60,179 nt of DNA from Candidatus Binatia bacterium (GTDB taxonomy: Bacteria > Desulfobacterota > Binatia > UBA9968 > JAJDTQ01). The position numbers and the translations under genes were made by a program. The notes beneath the pieces are model-generated. The model saw only the letters and a list, made by a program, of their open reading frames with translations, ran no database searches and had not been told where the DNA came from. Where the stretch lies: assembly GCA_022824205.1 (NCBI GenBank), contig JAJEAI010000150.1:1-60179 (forward strand). The letters run 5' to 3'. Below, one piece after another: positions 1 to 7,818 of the stretch. Positions within the stretch are counted from its first letter, which is position 1. Every line of letters starts with the position of its first letter.

Positions 1-199
1 CCGTGAGGTTGATGACCAGCGGCATGGAGGCTCCCTCCACGTCGGTGAAGACCAGCGCCGGAAACCGCCCGTCCTCGCCCAGCCGCTCGGCGATGGCGGT
101 GACGTCGAACCTGCGGTCCACCCGCCGGGTGACCATGTGGATCTGGTCCGGCGCCGATGCCGCCAGTTGCTCGATGAATGCGCGCAGGTCCTTTGCCAT
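1..199 (-). CDS. UbiD-family decarboxylase, N-terminal fragment (runs off the left edge)
   Basis: Reading leftward from an ATG at 199, 66 codons are open to the window edge. The protein starts MAKDLRAFIEQLA and continues with a segment rich in FPALVFTDVEG and MPLVINLT. That layout (short helix, then 'PALLF-nv-G---PV--NL') is the usual N-terminus of UbiD-type, prenyl-FMN dependent aromatic or enoic acid decarboxylases. An AAGGGA sequence sits a few bases before the ATG. The catalytic part lies outside the window, so the substrate cannot be judged. It is transcribed away from the DppBC permease genes. The family call rests on a short segment and is moderate. Confidence 0.6.
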   Translation of the reverse strand, partial: MAKDLRAFIEQLAASAPDQIHMVTRRVDRRFDVTAIAERLGEDGRFPALVFTDVEGASMPLVINLT

Positions 200-233
200 G
201 GATCTTGTCCCTTGCTCGTGGTTGGGCTGGTGT

Positions 234-250
234 CCTGTCAATAGCACAGG
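234..250. promoter_or_regulatory. 17-bp inverted repeat between divergent genes, operator candidate
   Basis: CCTGT at 234-238 and ACAGG at 246-250 form an inverted repeat with a 7-base centre. It lies in the 234-base gap between the leftward UbiD-like gene and the rightward permease genes, where a repressor or activator site controlling either would be expected. No regulator gene is nearby. Confidence 0.25.
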
Positions 251-433
251 CGGACCGCATAGTTCACGGACCCGTGCCCTTTCCGTGCACCAGGGCCCTT
301 GGGGAGGCTTGGCCGGATTACATTGCCTTGGAGCTCGCTGCGCAAGGCTCCGCGCTCGCCGCTTGCCACCCACCGGTCCTTGAAATCCCGCCGCCTATGT
401 CATACACGGTAGGTTTTTCGAGAGACCAGCCCC

Positions 434-1435
434 ATGGGAACCTATCTCCTTCGCCGCCTGGTCGGGACGATCCCGGTCATGGTGCTCATCAGCCTGCTCG
501 TTTTCCTGCTGATCCAGGCGGCTCCGGGCGATCCGACGCTCATGTTGCTGGGCGAGGACACCACCCAGGAGGACATCGACCAGGCCCGCGAACGGTGGGG
601 CCTCGACCAGCCCGTCTACGTTCAGTATCTCAAGTTCTTCATGTCCGCGGCCCAAGGGGACTTCGGTCGCTCCTTCAAGTACGACGAACCGGTGCTCGAC
701 GTGATCGTCAACCGGATTCCGGCCACCCTGGAGCTTGCCACCGCCTCGGTCATCATCGCCATCATCTTCGCCATCCCATTGGGGGTGTGGGCCGCGGCCA
801 AGCCCAACTCATGGGTGGACAACACCGGCACGACCTTCGGCCTTTTCGGCATCAGCATGCCCAGCTTCTGGTTCGGCATCATGCTGATCCTGCTGTTCGC
901 CGGCATACTGAACATCCTCCCGTCCGCGGGACGGGACACCTACGGCATCGCCGGGGAGCGCATCACCGGATTTTACGTCGTGGACAGCGCCATCCAGGGC
1001 AACTGGGCGGGCGTGCGCGACGGCCTGGAGCACCTTTTCCTCCCGGCCCTGGCCCTGGGCTCCAACATGCTGGGCATCCTCATGCGGGTGACCCGGTCCT
1101 CGGTGCTGGAGGTCATGCACGAGGAGTACGTGACCACGGCGCGGGCCAAGGGTTTGGTGGAGCGCAAGGTGCTGTGGCGCCACGTGGTGAGCAACGCGCT
1201 CATTCCGGTGATCACCGTGGTGGGGCTGGAGCTGGGCACGCTCCTGAGCGGTTCGATCATCGTGGAGACGGTTTTTTCGTGGCCCGGCAGCGGCAGCCTG
1301 CTGGTCATCGCGCTCAACGCGCGCGACCATCCGCTGGTGACCGGGCTGGTGCTGGTGTACACGGTGGCGTTTGTCGCCATCAACTTTCTGATCGACGTGC
1401 TCTATGCAGTCATCGACCCAAGAATACGGTATTGA
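434..1435 (+). CDS. ABC transporter permease, DppB/OppB family
   Basis: 333 aa, the usual length for the DppB/OppB/GsiC family of inner-membrane permeases that import peptides, nickel or opines. It starts MGTYLLRRLVGTIPV with one membrane helix, followed by the typical periplasmic loop with QAAPGDP and the GLDQPVYVQYLKF stretch. The cytoplasmic EAA loop that docks the ATPase is seen as EYVTTARAKGL, and the protein ends in DPRIRY as this family does. The next gene (the DppC partner) overlaps its end by 32 bases. No substrate-binding protein or ATPase gene is present in this window, so the substrate is unknown. Confidence 0.93.
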   Translation: MGTYLLRRLVGTIPVMVLISLLVFLLIQAAPGDPTLMLLGEDTTQEDIDQARERWGLDQPVYVQYLKFFMSAAQGDFGRSFKYDEPVLDVIVNRIPATLELATASVIIAIIFAIPLGVWAAAKPNSWVDNTGTTFGLFGISMPSFWFGIMLILLFAGILNILPSAGRDTYGIAGERITGFYVVDSAIQGNWAGVRDGLEHLFLPALALGSNMLGILMRVTRSSVLEVMHEEYVTTARAKGLVERKVLWRHVVSNALIPVITVVGLELGTLLSGSIIVETVFSWPGSGSLLVIALNARDHPLVTGLVLVYTVAFVAINFLIDVLYAVIDPRIRY

Positions 1436-2321
1436 CACGGGCACGCCGGACTCCGGCCGCGCGCGGCCCCGCAGCCAGTGGTGGCGTCCGTGGATGCGCA
1501 CCAAGGTCTACTTGGGCGGCTCGGTCGTGCTGATCTTCATCATCGCCGGCGCCCTCGGACCGCTGGTGGCGCCGTTCGATCCCAACCAGCAGAGCCTGGA
1601 GACCATGCTGCATTCGCCGCAGTGGTTCTGGGGCCCGCACTTTCTCGGCACCGACAACCTCGGCCGCGACATCCTGAGCCGCATCGTCTTCGGCGCCCGG
1701 GTGTCGCTGCTGATCGCCTTCGCGGTGGTGTTCATCTCCGGCTTCGTCGGTGTGATCCTGGGAGCCACGTCGGGGTACTTCGGCGGCAACGTGGACTTCA
1801 CCATCCAGAAGTTCGTGGAGGTGGTTTGGGCCTTCCCGCCGCTGCTGCTGGCCCTCACCATCATGGCGTTCCTCGGACAAGGCCTGTTCAACCTGATCCT
1901 CGCCCTGGTGGCCCAGCGCTGGATCCAATACTGCCGGGTGACGCGCGGCCAGAGCCTGTCCCTCAAGGCGCGCGAGTTCGTCATCTCCGCCAAGTCGCTG
2001 GGCGCCAGCGACACCCAGATCATCGCGCGGCACATCATCCCCAACCTGATCCAGGTGTCGCTGGTCATCGGCACCTTCGCCATGGCCTCGTCCATCATCT
2101 CCGAGGCCAGCCTGAGCTTCCTGGGCCTGGGCGTGCCCCCCGAGATCCCCACCTGGGGCACCATGCTCGCCGACGGCCGCATCTACATCAGCACGGCGTG
2201 GTGGCTGGCACTCTTCCCCGGGCTGTCCATCTTCATCACGGTGCTGGGCATCAACCTCCTGGGCGACGCCCTCCGCGACGTGCTGGACCCGAGGCTCAAG
2301 CGGGCGGGAACGGGCATCTGA
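1404..2321 (+). CDS. ABC transporter permease, DppC/OppC family
   Basis: 305 aa, partner of the preceding DppB-like permease; the two would form the heterodimeric membrane channel. A hydrophilic N-terminus of about 30 residues is followed by one helix, the family segment LGTDNLGRDILSRIVFGAR, then the core helices. The EAA loop reads EFVISAKSLGASD and the end is the typical GDALRDVLDPRLK. The start lies inside the end of the upstream gene, implying translational coupling. It is followed after 8 bases by an LLM-type oxidoreductase gene, so the three may form one transcript. Confidence 0.93.
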   Translation: MQSSTQEYGIDTGTPDSGRARPRSQWWRPWMRTKVYLGGSVVLIFIIAGALGPLVAPFDPNQQSLETMLHSPQWFWGPHFLGTDNLGRDILSRIVFGARVSLLIAFAVVFISGFVGVILGATSGYFGGNVDFTIQKFVEVVWAFPPLLLALTIMAFLGQGLFNLILALVAQRWIQYCRVTRGQSLSLKAREFVISAKSLGASDTQIIARHIIPNLIQVSLVIGTFAMASSIISEASLSFLGLGVPPEIPTWGTMLADGRIYISTAWWLALFPGLSIFITVLGINLLGDALRDVLDPRLKRAGTGI

Positions 2322-2329
2322 TTTCCTCC

Positions 2330-3322
2330 ATGTCACGACTCGGAATGGTTCTCTATCACGGCATCGACACCGGCGATGAGTTGCGGAACTACGCCCGGGT
2401 CGCGGAAGAGGCCGGCTTCGATTCCCTGTGGGTCACGGAGCGTTACTTCCACGAGGAAACCTTCTCGCTGCTGGGGTTCCTGGCGGCCGCCACGACACAC
2501 ATCCGGCTCGGCTTGGGCGTGACCAACCCGTACACGCGCAACCCGGCGCTGTTGGGCATGTCCGCCGCGACCCTGGACCGCATCTCCGGCGGGCGCTTCC
2601 TCCTGGGGTTGGGGCGGAGCGACAAGTGGATGATCGAGGGGCGCATGGGGATGCCCTACGAGCGGCCCCTCGCCCACATGAAGGAGACGGTGGCGCAGCT
2701 CCGGCAACTCCTGGCGGGCGAGCGCGTGAGCGGCGCGGGCGTCTACTGGGACCTCAAGGCCGTGCGGCTGGCGGTGCAGCCGGCGCAGAAAAGCCTGCCC
2801 ATCTACCTGGCCGCCATCGGTCCCAAGGCGCTCCGTCTCGCCGGCGCGGTGGCCGACGGGGTGCTGCTCAACGCCTACGTTCCCACCGCCTACGTGCGCT
2901 ACGCGGTCCATGAGATCGCGGCCGCGGCCCGGGAGGCCGGGCGCGACCCCGCCGCCATCGACATCGCCTGCATGCTGATCGTCCGTCTCACCGACGATCC
3001 CGCGCGCATGATGCCGTCCCTCAAGGAACGCATGGTGCGGCTCCTGGCCGAGCCGTTCGTGGGGGAGGTGCTGCTGGAGCGGGGCGGCTTCGACCCCGGT
3101 ATCCTCCCGGAGCTTCGCGCCACCGCGGAGAGCCGCGGCGAGAAGGCTGCCGTGAGTCTCATCACCGAGGAGATGGTGGAGGCGTTCTACCTGTTGGGCG
3201 ACGCCGCGACGTGCCGCCGGCGCATCGCCGAATACCGCGAGGCCGGTGTGGACCACGCGCTGCTGCTGCCGCGGCTGGAAGACTACGAGAGCGCCGTCGA
3301 GACGTTGGGGCCGCGCGGGTAG
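2330..3322 (+). CDS. LLM-class (luciferase-like, probably F420-dependent) oxidoreductase
   Basis: 330 aa. The N-terminus MSRLGMVLYHGIDTGDE, the segment EEAGFDSLWVTERYFHEE, the ATTHIRLGLGVTNPYTRNP strand and the ISGGRFLLGLGRSDKW segment are the standard signatures of the bacterial luciferase-like TIM-barrel superfamily, in the branch resembling methylenetetrahydromethanopterin reductase that mostly uses F420, sometimes FMN. The C-terminal GDAATCRRRIAEYREAGVDH element is also typical. The ATG at 2330 lies 8 bases after the permease stop; a longer upstream reading in the same frame overlaps the permease gene and is not likely. Cofactor and substrate are not determined by the sequence. Confidence 0.88.
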   Translation: MSRLGMVLYHGIDTGDELRNYARVAEEAGFDSLWVTERYFHEETFSLLGFLAAATTHIRLGLGVTNPYTRNPALLGMSAATLDRISGGRFLLGLGRSDKWMIEGRMGMPYERPLAHMKETVAQLRQLLAGERVSGAGVYWDLKAVRLAVQPAQKSLPIYLAAIGPKALRLAGAVADGVLLNAYVPTAYVRYAVHEIAAAAREAGRDPAAIDIACMLIVRLTDDPARMMPSLKERMVRLLAEPFVGEVLLERGGFDPGILPELRATAESRGEKAAVSLITEEMVEAFYLLGDAATCRRRIAEYREAGVDHALLLPRLEDYESAVETLGPRG

Positions 3323-3395
3323 GGCCGGCATCATGGAGATGATCGGCGGTACAACGCGCGCAAGGCCCGCATCATGGTGATGATCGCCGGTACGA
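3323..3395 (+). repeat. Two imperfect direct copies of a ~32-bp sequence
   Basis: The segment beginning at 3323 (GGCCGGCATCATGGAGATGA...) is repeated with a few changes from 3364 (GGCCCGCATCATGGTGATGA...), 41 bases apart, just after the LLM gene stop. No gene or clear terminator is seen in the short gap to the next gene. Its role is unknown. Confidence 0.6.
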
Positions 3396-3477
3396 ATGAA
3401 CTTGGCCATGGCCTCGAGAGCACGCGGGGTGCGACCCGCCTGTGTCCCGGTCACGGGAGAAACGGCGCGGTTCATCG

Positions 3478-4794
3478 ATGAACACCACACCCGACATGGC
3501 GAGTCCGCGGCGCCGCAACCCGCTCAACGTCCGGTTCTTCTACGGCTGGGTCGTCGTGGCGACGACCTTCACCGCGTCGCTTCTGGCCGCGGGTATCCGC
3601 GCCGCGCCGCAGACTTTCGTGCGCCCGCTGGAAGCGGACTTCGGCTGGAGCCGCGGGGCGATCAACGCCGCCGTCTCCATCAACCTGGTGCTCTACGGCG
3701 CCATCGGCCCCTTCGCGGGGCGCTTCCAGGACCGCCGGGGGCCGCGGCTGGTGATGCTCGCGGCACTGACGCTGTTGGCGGTGGGGGCGGGACTGACCGC
3801 GTTCATCAACGAACTCTGGCAATTCCTGGTGGTGTGGGGCCTGATCGTCGGCACCGGCGCGGGCGGCATTTCCTCGGTCTTGGCGGCCAGCGTCGCCCAC
3901 CGCTGGTTCGTGCGCCATCGCGGCGTGGTGCTGGGCCTGCTCAACAGCGCCGGCTCCACCGGGCAGCTCATCTTCATCCCGGTGGTGCTGAGCCTGATCG
4001 TGGCCTGGGGCTGGCGCGCGGCGGCCATGGTCCTCTCGTGCGTGGCGGTGGTGGCCTTCCTGCTGGTGTGGTGGCTCATGCGCAACGATCCCGCCGAGGT
4101 AGGGGAAGAGGCGCTGGGGGAATCGGAAGCCAACGCGGCCGCGGCGGCGAAACCCGGCGGCGCGGCGTCTGTCACCAGCACCACGGTGCGGGACGCGCTC
4201 CGGACGCGCACCTTCTGGCTCCTGGCCGGCGCCTACGCCATCTGCGGCGGCACCTCCAACGGTCTCATCGGCGCCAACATGATCCCGCACGCCCTGGACA
4301 TCGGCATCAGCCACCAGGTGGCCAGCGTCACCGTGGGGATCATGGCCGGCCTGAACTTCGTCGGCACCATGGGGGCCGGCTGGCTCTGCGACCGCATGGA
4401 CCCGCGCAAGGTGCTGGCCTGGATCTACGCGTTGCGGGCGGTCTCGCTGCTCATCCTGCCGTCGGTCACCGGCCCCGCCGGCATGTTCGTCTTCGCGGTG
4501 ATCTACGGCCTGGACTGGTTCGCGACGGTGCCGCCGGTGGTGGCCATCGCCGGCAAAACCTTCGGCAAGAACTCGGTGGGCAGCATCTACGGCCTGATCT
4601 TCCTGGCACACCAACTGGGGGGCGCCGCCATGGCCCAGGGCAGCGGCATCGCCTACGACGTGTTCGGCGACTACGTGCCGTCCTTCCTCACCGGCGCGGC
4701 GCTGGCCGTGCTGGCCGCGGGCATGTCGATGGCCATCAACAAGGACCCACCGGTCCGGTTGGCGCCGCCCCAGCCCGGGCTGGCCGCCACGTAG
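3478..4794 (+). CDS. MFS transporter, oxalate/formate-antiporter-like (monocarboxylate carrier type)
   Basis: 438 aa from the ATG at 3478, with about 12 hydrophobic helices and a charged central loop around residues 200-230 rich in Ala. The FFYGWVVVATTF start, the motif GPFAGRFQDRRGPR in the 2-3 loop, and TGQLIFIPV are typical of the OFA-like branch of the major facilitator superfamily, which moves small carboxylates. A GTG at 3442 would add 12 residues; neither start has a strong ribosome site. It is a close paralogue of the carrier at 10688-12022: both share the pattern GxAxGxIRxxPxxxxxPLEADFGW and DWFATVPPVV. The substrate is not known. Confidence 0.88.
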   Translation: MNTTPDMASPRRRNPLNVRFFYGWVVVATTFTASLLAAGIRAAPQTFVRPLEADFGWSRGAINAAVSINLVLYGAIGPFAGRFQDRRGPRLVMLAALTLLAVGAGLTAFINELWQFLVVWGLIVGTGAGGISSVLAASVAHRWFVRHRGVVLGLLNSAGSTGQLIFIPVVLSLIVAWGWRAAAMVLSCVAVVAFLLVWWLMRNDPAEVGEEALGESEANAAAAAKPGGAASVTSTTVRDALRTRTFWLLAGAYAICGGTSNGLIGANMIPHALDIGISHQVASVTVGIMAGLNFVGTMGAGWLCDRMDPRKVLAWIYALRAVSLLILPSVTGPAGMFVFAVIYGLDWFATVPPVVAIAGKTFGKNSVGSIYGLIFLAHQLGGAAMAQGSGIAYDVFGDYVPSFLTGAALAVLAAGMSMAINKDPPVRLAPPQPGLAAT

Positions 4795-4927
4795 CCTCGA
4801 TGCCGCCAAAGCTGGAAGCATGAAGAGGCCGGGAGGCAAAACGCCATCGGTTTGGAAGGACGAAGGGAGATTGTCGGGGAACGTCACTGTAGGGGAGGTT
4901 AGTCCGGAGGCGGAGTAGAATCTTATG

Positions 4928-5026
4928 AATCGTGATTCCCGCTTGCGCGGGAATGACGATTCTGGGGGTTGTTGCCTCGCCAAGATGGTGTTTTGACACA
5001 GCCTGTTTCGCGGGAATGACGATTCA
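4928..5026. repeat. Intergenic repeat segment: partial hairpin element plus a second repeat module
   Basis: The 316-base gap 4795-5110 has no gene. At 4928-4961 there is a shortened copy of the genome hairpin repeat (ATTCCCGCTTGCGCGGGAAT, self-complementary). At 4991-5026 lies a copy of a second module, TTGACACAGCCTGTTTCGCG followed by GGAATGACGATTC, which recurs near 12.3, 34.6, 49.7 and 50.0 kb. Nothing else is recognised here. Confidence 0.7.
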
Positions 5027-5110
5027 TAGGGAGTGCTCGGATCGGCCTTCTCAACCTCTTTGCGACATTCAGGTTAGAGCCACTTGAAGGAGAACCAACG
5101 GAGACAACGC

Positions 5111-6283
5111 ATGGCTTGTGATCCCAACTACCTGAGCTTTTCCGACGCGGAGTACGAACGCCGCCACACGGCGGTCAAGGAACGCATGGACCGCATGGGC
5201 CTGGACGCCGTGGTCTTCTACGGCAGCCGCGCGGCGCCGGACATCCACTACCTGTGCAACTGGCTCACCACCAGCGAGGCCTACTTCATCTACCCGCGCG
5301 CGGGCGAGCCCACGCTGTTCGTCCAGTTGTCCAACCACCTGCCCAACGCCAGGCGCATGGCCATCATCGATGACGTGCGCTTCGGCGGCTCGAGCCCCAC
5401 GGGCTCGGTGGACTCGGTGCCGCGGGTGCTGGAGAACCTGAAGGACCGGGGGATCGAGAAGGGCTCGGTGGGGCTGTGCGGCAGCGTGCCGTACCGCCAC
5501 TACCTGCGGCTGGTGGACGCGTTGCCGGGCGTGGAGTGGTCCGACTTCAGCGCCGGGATGCGCGACCAGCGCCAGGTCAAGAGCGACGAGGAGATCGAGC
5601 GCCTGCGCCGGGCCTCGGCCATGAGTGACGACTCGGTGGCGGCCCTGGCCGAGCACGCGCGGCCGGGCATCCCGGAGCACGAGCTGGCCCGCATCGTCGA
5701 GGACGTCTACCTGGGCAAGGGCGGCATCAACGGCATCCACTTCATGATCACCACCTCCATGCACGACCCCAAGGGGGGCGTGCCGCAGCAGCACTTGTCC
5801 AACCGCATCCTGAAAAAGGGCGACGTGCTCGTGACGGAGATCAGCACCAACTACGCCGGATACACCGGACAGGTGCTGCGCACCTTCACCATCGGCGAGG
5901 ATCCCACGCCCGAGTACCAACGCCTCCACGACACGGCCATGGAGGCCTTCGACCGCATCGCCGCCGTCATCAAGGCGGGCGCCGGGACCGAGGAGGTGCT
6001 GAAGGCCGCGGACGTGGTGCACGAACGCGGCTTCACGGTCTACGACGACGTGGTCCACGGCGCCAGCCAGTTGCCGCCGATCCTGCGCACGCACAAGACC
6101 CATCGCGGCGCACCGCCGGATTTCCGCTTCGAGACGAACATGTGCCTGGTCATCCAGCCCAACGTCGTCACCGAGGACGGGTTGCGCGGCGTTCAGTTCG
6201 GCGAGATGATGAGGGTGACGGCTACCGGGCTGGAGAACATGCACGATTGCCCGAGGCAGCTCTTCGTGTGCCGCAACGGCTAA
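5111..6283 (+). CDS. M24-fold 'pita-bread' protein (Xaa-Pro peptidase/creatinase-like) lacking most metal ligands
   Basis: 390 aa with an N-terminal creatinase-type domain (about 20-150) and a C-terminal M24 fold (about 160-385). The start ATG at 5111 has GGAG 7 bases upstream. In metal-dependent M24 peptidases five ligands are D, D, H, E, E. Aligning by eye, the two Asp positions are E243 (VTEIS) and Q254 (GQVLRTF), the His is kept as H316 (HGAS), and the two Glu positions are Q349 (VIQPN) and G364 (FGEMM). Most ligands are therefore replaced. This resembles creatinase, a metal-free hydrolase of the same fold. The start is preceded by a long repeat-bearing gap, so it is likely its own transcript. 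Substrate unknown. Confidence 0.85.
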   Translation: MACDPNYLSFSDAEYERRHTAVKERMDRMGLDAVVFYGSRAAPDIHYLCNWLTTSEAYFIYPRAGEPTLFVQLSNHLPNARRMAIIDDVRFGGSSPTGSVDSVPRVLENLKDRGIEKGSVGLCGSVPYRHYLRLVDALPGVEWSDFSAGMRDQRQVKSDEEIERLRRASAMSDDSVAALAEHARPGIPEHELARIVEDVYLGKGGINGIHFMITTSMHDPKGGVPQQHLSNRILKKGDVLVTEISTNYAGYTGQVLRTFTIGEDPTPEYQRLHDTAMEAFDRIAAVIKAGAGTEEVLKAADVVHERGFTVYDDVVHGASQLPPILRTHKTHRGAPPDFRFETNMCLVIQPNVVTEDGLRGVQFGEMMRVTATGLENMHDCPRQLFVCRNG

Positions 6284-6334
6284 TCGGCGAAACGCTGATC
6301 CGAAACCCCGATCAATTGCCGCTGAGCAAGATGG

Positions 6335-6373
6335 CGCCCTTCGACTTCGCTACGCTACGCTCAGGGTGAACGG
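6335..6373 (+). repeat. Dispersed repeat, left copy of an inverted pair
   Basis: The segment CCCTTCGACTTCGCTACGCT...CAGGGTGAACGG is the reverse complement, with a few differences, of the segment at 7745-7784. The two copies flank the diheme cytochrome gene in opposite orientation. Similar sequences are common dispersed intergenic repeats in many bacteria. Confidence 0.7.
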
Positions 6374-6481
6374 GATTCCACAGAGGAATGGGGTTCCAAC
6401 GGAATTCTCCTTGTCTCGACCGTTCGCCTGAACGAAGCGAAGCCGGAGTGCACCGGCACGGTTAATCGGAGTCCTCTCGAT

Positions 6482-7396
6482 ATGAGAGCGGAGGGTCTTC
6501 CATCCATGCGCGACGGTCAACACATTGCGACATACGCACTCGTCGGGTTGACGCTGATGCTGTCCGCGTGGGCGCCGGGCGCCGGCGCGGCGGACGACCC
6601 GGTGGCGCGGGGGGCATATCTCGCCCGCGCCGGCCTGTGCATCGCCTGCCACACCGACTTCAAGAACAAGGGCGCCGAGCTTGCCGGGGGCTACGCCATC
6701 GAGGTCCCTTTCGGCACCATCTACAGCACCAACATCACGCCGGACCCGGAGACGGGCATCGGCGGCTGGAGCGACGAAGAGTTCCTCGGGGCCATGCGCC
6801 GGGGCATCGGCCGCGGCGGCGAGCACCTGTTTCCGGCCTTCCCCTACACCTCCTTCACCAACATGTCCGACGAGGACATCCTGGCGCTCAAGGCCTACCT
6901 GTCCACGGTGAAGCCCGTGCGCAAGGAGAATCGCGCGCCCGAGCTGACCACGCCCTTCGGCTGGCGTTTCCTGCTGGCGGGGTGGAAGTGGCGCTACTTC
7001 GAGGAGGGCCCGTGGACGCCCGATGGGGACAAGCCGGCCCAGTGGAACCGTGGCGCGTACCTTGTGAACGCCGTCGTCCACTGCGGCGAGTGCCACACGC
7101 CGCGGGACTGGGCCGGCGGACTCGACCGGGAGCTGTTCATGGCCGGCAGCGCCGACGGCCCCGAGGGCGAGACCGCCGCGAACATCACCCCGCACAAGGG
7201 GACGGGGGCGGGCGACTGGTCCGTGGAGGACATGGTGGAGCTCCTGAAGAGCAGCTACAAGCCCGACGGCGACAACGTCCAGGGCCTCATGGAGCGGGTC
7301 ATCATCCATGGCTACGAACACATGACCGACGAGGACCTCACGGCCATCGCGGTTTACCTGCGTTCGCTGCCGCCCATCGAGAACCGGATCGAATGA
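6482..7396 (+). CDS. Diheme cytochrome c, exported
   Basis: 304 aa with an N-terminal signal peptide ending near GAGAADD. There are two heme c attachment motifs: CIACH, near the mature N-terminus, and CGECH in the C-terminal half, each starting a cytochrome c domain. The layout (GAYLARAGLCIACH ... NITPDPETGIGGWSDEEF ... RGAYLVNAVVHCGECHTPRD) is that of the small periplasmic electron carriers found as subunits of PQQ or flavin alcohol, aldehyde and sorbosone dehydrogenases. No dehydrogenase gene is adjacent. An alternative ATG at 6506 (MRDGQ) also has a GGAGGG upstream and would shorten the signal region. It is flanked by an inverted pair of dispersed repeats. Confidence 0.88.
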   Translation: MRAEGLPSMRDGQHIATYALVGLTLMLSAWAPGAGAADDPVARGAYLARAGLCIACHTDFKNKGAELAGGYAIEVPFGTIYSTNITPDPETGIGGWSDEEFLGAMRRGIGRGGEHLFPAFPYTSFTNMSDEDILALKAYLSTVKPVRKENRAPELTTPFGWRFLLAGWKWRYFEEGPWTPDGDKPAQWNRGAYLVNAVVHCGECHTPRDWAGGLDRELFMAGSADGPEGETAANITPHKGTGAGDWSVEDMVELLKSSYKPDGDNVQGLMERVIIHGYEHMTDEDLTAIAVYLRSLPPIENRIE

Positions 7397-7479
7397 ACCC
7401 AAGAGCTTGTTGGTGTAAGCGAACGGTTAACCTCAATGTTGCAAAAAAGTTCGTGAAGAGCGATCCGAAGCACGCCCTA

Positions 7480-7590
7480 CGAAACGTCATTCCCGCGAAA
7501 GCGGGAATCCAGGGGCGGAGAGGGGCCAGCAGGGCGGCGTCCCCGCCCACGCGCCGCCTGGATTCCCGCTTTCGCGGGAATGACGTTTCG
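7480..7590. repeat. Hairpin repeat element with perfect 34-bp inverted arms
   Basis: Left arm 7480-7513 and right arm 7557-7590 are exact reverse complements (core CGTCATTCCCGCGAAAGCGG) around a 43-base GC-rich centre. Each arm contains its own smaller palindrome (CCCGCGAAAGCGGG). The same element recurs near 12.2, 34.7, 46.0 and 49.85 kb. The gap 7397-7818 holds only this element and the dispersed repeat at 7745; no gene is seen. Confidence 0.9.
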
Positions 7591-7744
7591 TGGGATTCTA
7601 CTCCGCCGCCTAACCCTCACCTACAGTGACATTCCCAACAGTCTCCTTCCGCCCTTCCAAACCCCATCCCGCTTGCCTCCCGGCATCTCCATGCTTCCAG
7701 CTTCTGCAACATTGAGGTTAAGTTGAGGTTATCCGAATGAAATT

Positions 7745-7784
7745 CCGTTCGCCCTGAGCGTAGCGAAGCGAAGTCGAAGGGCGC
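7745..7784 (-). repeat. Dispersed repeat, right copy of an inverted pair
   Basis: CCGTTCGCCCTGAGCGTAGC...GTCGAAGGGCGC is the near reverse complement of 6335-6373, on the other side of the cytochrome c gene. It lies downstream of two convergent genes. Confidence 0.7.
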
Positions 7785-7818
7785 TGACCCGTCCAGGCAG
7801 GGTTTTCTCGATAGCCTG

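Noticed and set aside
178..1533. Long open frames overlapping the DppB and other genes in other phases
   Set aside because: High GC makes antisense and off-phase frames long; their composition (Arg, Gly, Pro, His-rich) and lack of family motifs mark them as shadows.
7480..7590. Perfect inverted repeat as ends of an insertion sequence
   Set aside because: The centre is only 43 bases and holds no transposase; the element recurs as a non-coding hairpin.
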